Source: Closterium sp. Naga37s-1
Taxonomy: Eukaryota; Streptophyta; Zygnematophyceae; Desmidiales; Closteriaceae
Length of the DNA stretch: 64,000 nucleotides
Direction of reading: 5' to 3'
Assembly (NCBI GenBank): GCA_947471745.1
Contig: CANJKZ010000114.1
Location: forward strand, 1,103,501 to 1,167,500
Position 1 is the first letter of the stretch. Every line of letters starts with the position of its first letter. Below, one piece after another: positions 1-9,600 of this stretch. The position numbers were made by a program, and so were the translations under genes. Under the pieces are notes generated by a model that was not told where the DNA came from, ran no database searches, and was given only the letters and a program-made list of their open reading frames with translations.

Positions 1-710
1 AACTAGGAATAAGGAATTACATTTGCTTCAACCTGCTAACATAGAAAAAGAATTTGTTTCCACCATCAATTTCCCTTCACATCCATTTCAGTCCAACTCC
101 CAACCCACAAAGAACCTTGCATCACACCCGTAAGATTACACCGTAAAACGTTTCTTTCTGAGGCATGCATGAGATGCAGCATTGAAAAATTGCCATCGAT
201 GGGAAATGAAAAATTAGCGAGAGGCATTCCAGCCACAACCCATGGCAAGGCAAAAGAGTGCTTGTAGCCTGTTGCTATGTGTCTGCTACACTGCTGCAAG
301 AATGTTGTGGTGTGGAGGGAGCTCTGCTAGAGTTCCGCAAGATTGCTGCTAGAGTTGACTTGACTGCTGCTTAATTGCTTCTGTGTTGACTCGTCAGGAC
401 CAACATCAGGACCAAAGCCAAACCTCAGCTGCTGTTCACCAATCCCCTCCCCACCCCACTCATCCATTGCAATTTCCACCTCACAGAACTCTCAGCCTTC
501 CCTTCTCACTTAACCATCTCGTTTATCCTCCCTCATTCCTCTCACTCTGCCAGGATCCAATCTTTATCCACACCCTCTCACTCCTCCTCCCACCATTACT
601 CCCTCTTCCTCTCACTCATCGCAACCCCACTTATGCCGCACACTCTCATACCTCTTCAACACATCCCTTTCTCCCCTTTCACTCTCTTCCTCATTACTCC
701 CTCACTCCTC
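1..710. other. 3' flank of the first gene; no gene seen
   Basis: No coding region is supported here. From about 430 the sequence is a pyrimidine-rich, low-complexity tract that opens long but biased reading frames; these look like compositional artefacts antisense to the 3' end of the gene ending at 711. Nothing else recognised. Confidence 0.6.
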
Positions 711-2509
711 TCATTCGTCCCCTCCCCACTTCTGCCGCACGCTCTCCTCCCTCTTCCCCGCATCACCCACATCCCCATCGCCCCCAGCAGCACCAGCGGT
801 GGCCGCACGGGGGGTGTAGATCTCCTGCTGCTGCGAGCGCGGCCCCTTAAAACCCCGAAGCACGAAGAGAATGCAGTTGACTAGGAATGCCACGATGCGA
901 AGACCTTGCGTGAACAGCAGGTACTGTGGGGGGTGGAAGGAGCGGGCAGAGGGAGGGGAGGTGGACGGAAGAGAATGCAGTTGATTTTGGAGGCCACGAT
1001 GCGAAGGCCCTGTGTGAACAGCAGATACTGTGAGGGGTTGGAAGGAGGGGGCAGGAGGGAGGGGAGGGGAGGGGAGGGGAGGGGAGGGGAGGGGAGGGGA
1101 AGGGGTGGGAGGACAGGGAGGGGAGGGAAAGGGACGAGGGAAGGAGATAGAGAGAAAGACGGCTAATGCGACGATTATTAGTGCAAGGAAAAAAACTCGA
1201 TCAAATGGAAGACAAAGAAACAGAAGTGAAACGCAAAGAGGAGGGGAGGGGCTAGCGTTGCAAGTTTCTGCAGAATGAGACGAAATCATGCCTCCAAGTT
1301 CCACGATGTGACTTTCGAGTCGACTCAAAAGTCACCATGCCTCCAAGTTCCACGATCCCCTCTAGCCTCTAGCACACTCACAACGCCACCAAGCACAGCA
1401 CACTCATAACACCTTTCGAGACGTCTCAAAAGCCACTCACAATGCCGAGAATGCCGCCAATTGCAAATAGAACCTGCTTCGTCTCCCCCCACCGCTCATC
1501 CCCCCCGCCGCTCACACCAATTAAGACCTCTCAAAACATGTCTCAAAAGGCACTCACAATGCGAAGCACAACCATAGCCACCTTATAAGATCTCAAAAAG
1601 TCACTCACCAATCCAAGCATGCCGCCGATCGCGAACAGAACCTGCTTCGTCTCCTCCCACCACTCATCTCCCCCCCCAACCCCCCCTTCACACATTTTGA
1701 GGCCTCTCAAAACACGTCCCAAAAGGAACTGACAATGCGAAGCACACTCACAATGCCAAGCATGCCGCCAATTGCAAACAGAACCTGCTTCGTCTCCTCC
1801 CACCGCTCATCCCCACTGCCGCTCACACCATCCCCGTCCCCTCCTCCCCCTCCTCCGCCTCCCCCCCAACCCCTCCCCCGGCCCTCCCCTCCCCCTCCGC
1901 CCTCCTCCCGCTTCTTGATCTCCGCGTCCCACTTGTCCAGAATGTCCTTCTTGCCTGACAGAGCGTCTTCTAGCGCCTTTCTCGCCGCGTCCTGGGGATG
2001 AGAGAAGGACGAGTGGTGTTGGGGGGGGAAGGGGAGGGAGGATCGGGGGGTTGAGGGGGCTTAACGAGGAGAACCGCCGATCTATTTGAGCGCAACATCG
2101 TAAATAAGCGAGCTGGCTTATCTATATGTCGAAAAAATGAGTCTACTTACAAGTTTTTGGCTGATCGTGACGTGACATCAAAGTAAAAATGTTGGTCTTT
2201 CCTACCGTCCCTGAGTTAGGGAACTTCAACATTACCCAAAAAAAGCATTTACTTAACGAAACTCACCTTTTTATCAGCTCTGCAAGCCGTGCTCGGCCTT
2301 CTTCCGCGTGTCACTGCGTTAAACCCGAACCCGGACTTTTCTATTTCAGGACCCAACGAGCAGACGACACGTGGCTTCCTGACGAGTAATGACGGGCTGT
2401 GGGGGGTCGAAAATGCGTGGAGATTGCCTTGACGACCGTCTAAACTGCCGGTTGCCGTCAAGATGGAATGCTGGCTCGTCAGACCCAGCTGTGACGTGCA
2501 GACTGCCAT
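711..2509 (-). CDS. Predicted plastid-targeted membrane protein, Gly-rich linker
   Basis: Three-exon model, complement(join(711..923,1752..1991,2267..2509)), 231 aa. All junctions are GT-AG and phase 0 (donors AAG|GTGAGT and ATT|GTGAGT; acceptors CCCCAG|GAC and CCACAG|TAC). Residues 1-81 are Ser/Thr/Arg-rich and resemble a chloroplast transit peptide. Exon 2 starts with a charged helix (DAARKALEDALSGKKD, then a W-D-x-E-I-K-K-R-E stretch), runs through a roughly 25-residue glycine-rich linker, then starts a hydrophobic segment (KQVLFAIGGMLGI) that continues into exon 3 (YLLFTQGLRIVAFLVNCILF), about residues 150-185. The C-terminus is hydrophilic. The helix, Gly-rich linker and membrane segment recall small conserved plant chloroplast proteins of unknown function; I cannot name the family. 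Intron 2 carries partial copies of exon 2 and exon 3. The start at 2509 is the first Met of the open exon. Divergent from the gene starting at 3406. Confidence 0.78.
1056..1100. repeat. GGGGA tandem repeat, quadruplex-prone
   Basis: About nine consecutive GGGGA units on the plus strand inside intron 2 of the minus-strand gene. Runs of four G separated by single A could form a G-quadruplex on the non-template strand. Length is probably polymorphic. Confidence 0.8.
1308..1335. repeat. Palindrome at a duplication junction (TCGA centre)
   Basis: 28-bp inverted repeat with one mismatch and core CGAGTCGACTC. It is flanked on both sides by the same 21-bp direct repeat beginning CATGCCTCCAAG. Confidence 0.85.
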
Positions 2510-3405
2510 AGCGACGCCCAGGGATTCAGCCGCCTGTGGATTCTAATGACGATCTAAGAAGAGCGTATTATTTAGTACGAATGGCTGTCGCTTCTGAATG
2601 GATCGTTAGAGGACGAGGCTGGATCCTGAAAGGCAGTTGTAATATCGCCTCAGCTGCGAAACGGATAAGGCTGACTCAGCAGCACGAACTGCCAAAGCAG
2701 CAGACGCAGCTGAAGCAGCGAGTAGCAGCAGGAGCAAAACGAAGCTTCGGTATTCGCTTTGAACTGACTCAGGAATTGCTATATAACACCACGAAAGTGT
2801 ACTGCTACAAGAAAAATATGGTCTCACGAAAAACTACGCACACGAAAACATGGAAGTTTCAAAACTTTGACCTTGCGAATTCAGGTGATGGTAACATCTC
2901 ACACGTCAGTCATCCATCCATCGCCGGTTTGGCGAAACCCGAATTCTTAGTGCAATTCGCGAAAAGACTCTGGCCTGCACAAAACGAATGGTAACCAAAT
3001 CCCGATCTACTGCCATAGATACCACCGACTGATTTTACAGCTCCGCGTCTTGCGCTACTCCCTCTTACTTCCCTCTAGCCTCTCTTTGTATCGCCTCTCC
3101 CCAGGCTCAGCTCGGCGCCATAGCGCGCTGCGAGGCAGGAAACCCGCAACGCGGAGCAGCCGAAAGCGCAGTCATTGATCTGTCGCGAAAGCTACCCCTG
3201 CCGCCTTATCCCGTGCAGCCTTTTTGGACCAAGAGGTGTGCACCCTTGATCCAACGCTGTTGACCAGCCGCATCGCTGACTGTTCTTCCTCTTCGCCGCT
3301 TCGACCAATAGTTAGCCGGACCAAGAGTCTGGAGAGGCGATTTTAAGGGGCGCCTAAAATACTATCTACTCGCTCTCGCAGTGTAGTTGTTGATTCGACG
3401 TACTA
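2510..3405. promoter_or_regulatory. Bidirectional intergenic region
   Basis: 896 bp between divergent start codons at 2509 (minus) and 3406 (plus), so promoters of both genes should lie here. A 152-codon open frame at 2536-2994 has no family resemblance and no splice context, so I do not call it a gene. No TATA box is assigned with confidence. Confidence 0.4.
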
Positions 3406-5677
3406 ATGGCTCTGTTTCGCGCGCGGCTCGGCGGGTTCTTAGCGGGATTCGCGGTGGCGTCGGCAGGAGCGATGTACCTGCTACAACGAGATCTCTTAGC
3501 GAGTCATAAAGTGCTCACGGAGCAGGTGAGGCTTGCACCGATGCAGCTTATATCGGAACATTGACGGGAAGACTGATGCGTTAAGGGAACATGGGAGATT
3601 GCACATTGGTGCCTGCTGCGCCGAAGTCACTCTTCAATCCACTGACGTCACGATTCATTCACTCACGATCATACAGTGGCGTCACAGTTCCTTCCAGATG
3701 TCACTGTTCACTCACCACTGACGTCACTTTTCCTCCATTGACGGCCCTGTTCCTTCACTGGTCATCCACTGACGTCACTGTTCCTCGAGTGACGTCACGA
3801 GAGTTCGGGAAAATGATACAACCTGCTGCATTCGAGGCTCTGCTAGCCTGACCGAAGAATCCAACAGCTTGCCATTGTCGTCTGTCTCTCTCCCCTCTCC
3901 CTTCCCCTCATGTCACGTGCCCTTGATCCACTGATGCATGAGTGGGCTTTCCATTGTTATCAGTCACTCCTCCCGTTCCTCGCTTGCCCACTGAATTCAC
4001 TGATTTATGACAGGCGGAGGGGTACAACGCTGCAGCTGAGGCCCGTTTGGCCCGACTGGAGAACCCAACAGCCTGTCACTGTCCCCTCTCCCGCGCTCCC
4101 ACCCCTTCCAAATGGCACATGGCAGGCGGAGGGGTACATTGCTGCAGTGGAGGCTCGCTTGGCCCGACTGGAGAATCTGACAGCTTGTCATTGTCGTTTG
4201 TGTCTCTCTCCCCCCTCCCCCTCCCCCTCCCACACGATGCCAGGCGGAGGGATACGAGTTGACTTTTGAGTCGACTCAAATGTCAACTCGGCAGGCGGAG
4301 GGGTACAACGCCGCAGTGGAGGCTCGTTGGGCCCGACTGGAGGACCCAACGGCCTGTCACTTGTCACTGTCCCCTCTCCCGCCCTCCCACCCCTTCCCAA
4401 TGGCACATTCCAGGCAGAGGGGTACAACGCTGCAGTGGAAACTCGTCTAGCTAGACTGGAGGACCCAACGGCCTGTCACTTGTCACTGTCCCCTCTCCCG
4501 CCCTCCCACCCCTTCCGAATGGCACATGGCAGGCGGAGGGGTACAACGCTGCAGTGGAGGCTGGTTTGGCCTGACTGGAGAGGAGAACCCAACGGCTTGC
4601 CATTCTCATCTGTCTCTCTCTCCCCCCTTCACGTGTGGCGTGCCCACTAATGCCACACACACACTATGGCAGGCGGAGGGGTATAACGCTGCAGTGGAGG
4701 CTCGTCTGGCCCGACTGGAGAATCTGACGGCTTGTTTGTCATTGTCGTTTGTCTCTCTCCCCTCCCCCTCCACCCCCCTCACGTGCGACGTGCCCACTGA
4801 TGCCACTCATACATTCCAGGCGGAGGGGTACAACGCTGCAGTGGAGGCTCGCTTGGCCCGTCTGGAGAATCTGACGGCTTCCCTGGCGGATGCACACTCA
4901 CACAGCCACCAGGCTGCTGCCGAGGTACTGTGTTGTACATGGGTGTGATTGTATAGATAGGTGTGACTATACAGATGGGTGTGACTGTATACATGGGCTT
5001 GTCTGGCCCGACTGTTGAATCTGACGGCTTCTTTGGCGGATGCCCATTCTCACACACACCAGGCTGCTGCCGAGGTACTGTATTCGAAACGGGTGTGTGA
5101 CTATAGATGAGTGTGATTGCACATGCTGATGTGACTATATGCCTGCACATGTTACATGATTGTGATTGTGACTGAACCAGGGCACTCACATGCGTGAGTG
5201 TCCTATGCTGATTGGCCACATGCGTGAGTGTCCTATGCTGATTGGCCACATGCGTGAGTGTCCTATGCTGATTAACCACATGCGCTCACATCCCCATCTG
5301 TTCCCTCTCACGTTTACTTGCATGGGCTAGCAGTAACCATGGAGATGTCTGTTGAATTTTGAGGCGCCAAAAAAAATTCTTGCATGGGCTCGCCTCGCAG
5401 TTACCATGGAGATGTCTGTTGAAGGGGGAAGGGATTCATTTAACGCATGCAATCATGGATATGCCTATGTCTTATCTTTCTCAGAAATTGAAAGGATGTT
5501 GCATGTCATACGCATGTCATGCGTTCACGCCATGGCACGGGCATGCATGTGAAATAGCCAATCTCTTAGCCACACTAATATCTGTACTTGTTGCTACTAT
5601 GCATCTATACCTTGTCAATTTGATACAGCCACTCTCTCCTTTTCATCTGTTGCTCCTCCCTGCAGGCTCAACAGTAG
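3406..5677 (+). CDS. Small membrane-anchored coiled-coil protein (78 aa)
   Basis: Three-exon model, join(3406..3525,4820..4924,5666..5677), all introns phase 0. Exon 1 (40 codons, MALFRARLGG...) gives an N-terminal hydrophobic segment, about residues 9-26, preceded by two arginines, as in a single-pass anchor, possibly of mitochondrion or plastid. Exon 2 (35 codons) encodes an amphipathic helix (AEGYNAAVEARLARLENL) and a His/Ala-rich stretch (HSHSHQAAAE). Exon 3 is a 12-nt terminal exon, GCTCAACAGTAG, adding AQQ and a stop. Donors are CAG|GTGAGG and GAG|GTACTG; acceptors are TTCCAG|GCG and CTGCAG|GCT. Seven truncated copies of exon 2, most still with an acceptor, precede it and one 3' copy follows it. 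No family recognised. The short last exon is the least certain part. Confidence 0.7.
4014..4819 (+). repeat. Array of seven truncated exon-2 copies
   Basis: Copies starting near 4014, 4126, 4243, 4295, 4412, 4532 and 4672 repeat the 5' half of exon 2 of the small coiled-coil gene (AEGYNAAVEARLARLEN), most preceded by CAG. None has the exon's 3' end or donor. Unit length is about 110-150 bp and the third copy is cut by a palindrome. The intact exon follows at 4820. Confidence 0.9.
4256..4289. repeat. Palindrome at a duplication junction (TCGA centre)
   Basis: 34-bp inverted repeat with one mismatch and core TTTTGAGTCGACTCAAA. It sits exactly between two copies of the exon-2 start (CAGGCGGAGGG before, CAGGCGGAGGGG after). 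Confidence 0.9.
4996..5073 (+). repeat. 3' fragment copy of exon 2
   Basis: Repeats the 3' half of exon 2 of the small coiled-coil gene, including the stretch up to GCTGCCGAG and the donor GTACTG. It contains an in-frame stop. It lies downstream of the intact exon and keeps the 3' end, the mirror image of the upstream copies. Confidence 0.85.
5191..5280. repeat. 30-bp tandem repeat, three copies
   Basis: Three consecutive 30-bp units starting TGCGTGAGTGTCCTATGCTG, the last with two changes, in intron 2 of the small coiled-coil gene. Confidence 0.95.
5320..5421. repeat. Direct repeat pair split by a palindrome-like sequence
   Basis: About 40 bp (CTTGCATGGGCT ... GATGTCTGTTGAA) occurs twice, separated at about 5357-5376 by TTTTGAGGCGCCAAAAAAAA, a one-sided decayed form of the TTTTGAG-NNNN-CTCAAAA palindrome with GCGC centre. 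Confidence 0.8.
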
Positions 5678-6179
5678 AACTGGTTCTAAATGTCGTTTGC
5701 ATACTAAGAATGTCTACTGTGCATGAGATGTACGCATAAACTGCATCTGCAGTCAGTCATGTAATTGTGCTAGAAGCTATCAATAACATGATAAATGCAT
5801 CAAGTGCCATATCGTCTAAGCCTTTTAGTTGGTACGGTAAATTGTAAGGCATGCTTATGATATAAATTTGTAAAATTGGAACACGATACCACCACTGACA
5901 TCCATGTGCTCCCTGCTGCTATGCCAACAGTCTGTACACGCAACACAACAGTCACAACACAAACGAGGTACAAGGCAGCATGGGGATACAGACAGACAAT
6001 CTTTAGGTTAGTGGATTGCACACACGGCGCTGCAAAAAGGGGGAGTGTGAGAAGGAGAGTTGCGTGGGCAGCAGTGAAGGTAGCAGACAGAAAAGGAGAG
6101 GGTGGACAACTTTAGAGACGCAGCAACGCAGGCATGCACCCACCACTGTGGTGCGAGCTGGCAAGCAGGGATGAAAGAC

Positions 6180-6600
6180 TCGCTGGTTGATGGCCTCGAT
6201 AATCCCTCCCGCACCCGTTTGGCTCACTCACTAACAGGGATGAGAGACTCACTGCTGCTACTGCGGGGGGGTGCTCCTGGGCACTTGAAGTGGTTGATTT
6301 GATGGCTTCGATGATCTTTTGAGTCGACTCAAAAGTCACTGCTGCTACTGCGGGGAGGTGCTCCTGGGCACTTGAAGTGGTTCATGGCTTCGATGATCCC
6401 TCCTGCACACCGCTTGGTGGCTCGGAACACATGGTCCGTGCGCCCTGTGCCACTTGCACCATTGTTTAGCAAACTCATAGAAAGGAGGGCACGAGGGAGA
6501 GAAACTCACTGGTGCTACTGTGGGCCGAACTTGAAGTGGTTGATGGCCTCGATAATCCCCCCTGCACAGCGCTTGGTGGCCCGGAACACATGGTCCGTGC
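6180..6600 (-). repeat. 3' fragment copies of the last SPP exon
   Basis: Minus strand: partial copies encoding all or part of HVFRATKRCAGGIIEAI and HFKFGP are present at about 6530-6595, 6365-6450, 6250-6300 and 6180-6210. At least the 6530 copy also keeps the TAG stop in the same place as the intact exon (6674). All lie downstream of it. A TTTTGAGTCGACTCAAAA palindrome at 6317-6334 separates two of them. Confidence 0.85.
6317..6334. repeat. Palindrome at a duplication junction (TCGA centre)
   Basis: Perfect 18-bp TTTTGAGTCGACTCAAAA. Both flanks carry the same roughly 60-bp sequence beginning TCACTGCTGCTACTGCGG. Confidence 0.9.
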
Positions 6601-6673
6601 TGTGGTGCTGTGCTGTGGTGCGCTGTGGTTGTGAGGTGCAGGCTGACAGGCAGGAATGAGAGACTCACTGGTG

Positions 6674-9600
6674 CTACTGGGGGCCGAACTTGAAGTGCTT
6701 GATGGCCTCGATAATCCCCCCTGCACAGCGCTTGGTGGCCCGGAACACATGGTCCGTGCTGTGGTGCGCCCTGTGCCACTCCACCAGCTCCTCCATTGCG
6801 TTGGATACCTGCAATGGGCAAAGGGGAGGGAGATGGACGACTTGGGCTGTGCTGTGTGGTGCTATACGGTGCTCTGCTGTGCTGTGCTGTGGTGCGCCCT
6901 GTGCCACTCCACCAGCTCCTCCATTGCGTTGGATACCTGTGAGGGACAAAGAGAGGGAGATAAAGAGGCTTGCGCTGTGCTGTGGAGTGCTGTGCTCTCT
7001 TATCTGCTCTGCTGTGCTGTGGTGCGCCCTGTGCCACTCCAGTAGCTCCTCCATCGCATTGGATACCTGCAGGCGGATGGGACAAAAGGGAGAAGGGGGA
7101 ACATGGAAGAGATGTAATACTTGTGCTGTGCTGTGGAGTTGAGACGTCTCAAAAACACAAAAGGGAAAAGGGGGAACGGGGAGGAGATGTAATACTTGTG
7201 CTGTGCTGTGGAGTTGAACGTGGTGCCCTGCCCTGCTGTGCTGTACGGTGCTGTGCGGTGCTGTGCGGTGCTGTGATGCGCCCTGTCCTGTACCTCTCCA
7301 CCATCAACGACCAGCGGTACACCCTAAATACAGCGACACACGCCCTTCCTCATCCACTCACAATCACACACCAGAATCACCCCTTGGTACACGCCTCAAT
7401 ACAGCAGCACACGCCCCTTCTCCCTCAACTTACAATCACGCCGTAAGCCCCCTCCACTTCAAACAGCTCTGCGTCATTGCCCGAGTCACCACACGCCAGC
7501 GTGTGCTTAGGCGCCCCCCCACTGTGCTGCGTGAACTGCCGCAGCAGGTACGCCATGGCCTGCCCCTTGCCCGCCCTCTCCGGCAGAATGTCCAGATCGT
7601 ACCCCCCACTGTATATCACCTTCGCCTTCAGCTGGTGTGAGGGGGAGGTGGGGGGAGGAAGAAGGGGGGGGAAGAAGAGAGGACAGAGTAGCACACGTCA
7701 GCAAAGGCTAGCGTATGCCTGGGGATGGGGTGGGGACTGGCAAAGGCAGGGTGACAGGGCGCATCTGGTCTGGGAGGGAGGGAGCGCCCCCACTGTGCTG
7801 CGTGAACTGCCGCAGCAGGTATGCCATGGCCTGCCCCTTGCCCGCCCTCTCCGGCAGGATGTCCAGATCGTACCCCCCCCTGTATATCACCTTCGCCTTG
7901 AGCTGTACGGTTTGTGTGGGGATGGGACGGGGAGTGGAAGGGGGAGGGGGAGGGGAAGGTTGAGAGGGGAGCGGAAGGGGACGGGGGAAGGGAGGGGGAA
8001 GTGGGCGAGGGAGAGGAAGAGGGAGGAGAGAAAATAAGCAGCAGGGACGCCATGGCCTGCCCCTTGCCTGCCCTCTCCGGAAGAATGTCCAAGTCGTACC
8101 CCCCGCTGTATATCACCTTCGCCTTCAGCTGGGATACGGTTGGTAAAAGGGGGAGGAGAGAGAAAGCGCAGTGGAGAGGGAGAAAGAGAGAGCGGCACAC
8201 ATCAGTACAAGCCAGGATATGCCTCTCTCTTGAACTGATGTGAGGCGAGACGAGAGGGTGTTTTTGAGAATTCTCAAAAACACCCTGTGGGGCGAGAGAG
8301 AGGCACATCAGACTACCCTAAGCAAGGATCACAGCGTGTGTTTAGGCGGGCTACAGCTGTGGTGCATGAGGGCTGCGGACCGGCACAAGGCAGTCCAAGC
8401 GGTAGGGCTGTCACTGTGCAGTGCACCTACTACAATCACGTTCTCCTACAGTCACATACCCCTCGCTGCTGCAGCTTGCTCCGCAGCTCCTCCAACACAT
8501 TGCCTGCTTTGTCCTTCTCCAGGTGAAAGCTGGTGAAAGGTGACCTCGTGCGGCTTGAAGCCACATACACAAACAGTCACATTTCCCTACAGTCACATAC
8601 CCCTCGCTGCGCCAGCTTGCTCCTGAGCTCCTCCACCGCGTTGCCCGCCCTGTCCTTCTGCAGATGGAAGCTCACCTTGTGGGGCTTCGATCCACACACA
8701 CACACACATGGATGCACCTACTACACTCTCATAATCACATACTTGTGCATACCGTTCCTCTACACCAACAACCACATACCCCTCGCTGCGCCAGCTTGCC
8801 CCTCAGCTCCTCCACCACGTTGCCTGCCTTGTCCTTCTCCAGGTGAAAGCTGACCTTGTGCGGCCGCTGCTCTGAGTCCGCCTGAGACAGTTGGGGCGAG
8901 CAGTGGGAGAAACGGAGGGAGAGGAAACTGACTAAAGCGCCTCAAAGTGGATCTCTCACGAGTCGAACAAAATATGGAAAATTCCACAAAAACACCCAAC
9001 TGGCACTTCAGCTGCGCAAACGGAACCCCCTGGCCTCCTGCGACAACGCGTCCCTGTTGCACCCATCGTCCACATACCCCTCCCACCCCCTGTCCGGCTG
9101 CATAGACGCGCCAAAAGCTATCTTCTTCCCCCACAGCCTCAGCACCTGCCGTCCCTGTCCCACCCATCGTCCACATACCCCTCCCACCCCCTGTCCGGCT
9201 GCATAGACGCACCGAATGCTGTCTTCCCCCAGAGCCTCAGCACCAGCTCACACCTGCCATCCCTGCCCCACCCCTCCAGGTACTCTTGAGGTGGGTAAGG
9301 AAGAAACCCACCTGGAATCGCACACAGCCACGTCCACCACAGGCTCTCTGTCCCACCCATCGTTCAGATACTGCTCCCACCCCTTGTCTGGCTGTTGAAC
9401 GCACTGCAATGACCAACCCACTTGAGACGACCCAGAAGCCCAACAACCCACCTGAAACCGTAACTGAGGGAAGCCCTTAGCCACGTCCACCACAGCCTCT
9501 CTGTCCCACCCATCGTTCAGATACTCCTCCCACCCCTTGTCCGGCTGCAATGAACCTTCTCAGTCACCAACCTTGACTCACCTGGAACCGCAGCTGTGGA

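Larger units (their letters stand above)
960..1745 (-). repeat. Partial exon copies in intron 2 of the plastid membrane protein gene
   Basis: Minus strand: the 3' end of exon 2 (EETKQVLFAIGGMLG plus donor) is repeated at about 1605-1668 and 1435-1500. The 5' end of exon 3 (YLLFTQGLRIVA with its acceptor) is repeated at about 960-1035. The exon-2 copies are 3'-anchored and downstream of the intact exon; the exon-3 copy is 5'-anchored and upstream. Degenerate palindromes lie between copies at about 1413-1434, 1525-1550 and 1690-1720. Confidence 0.85.
5678..6673. other. Convergent 3' region
   Basis: Lies between convergent stops at 5677 (plus) and 6674 (minus). From 6180 to 6600 it holds 3'-anchored copies of the last exon of the sucrose-phosphate phosphatase gene. 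The rest shows no coding evidence. Confidence 0.6.

Noticed and set aside
2536-2994. 152-codon open frame
   Set aside because: No domain, no splice context, and it lies in the bidirectional promoter region.
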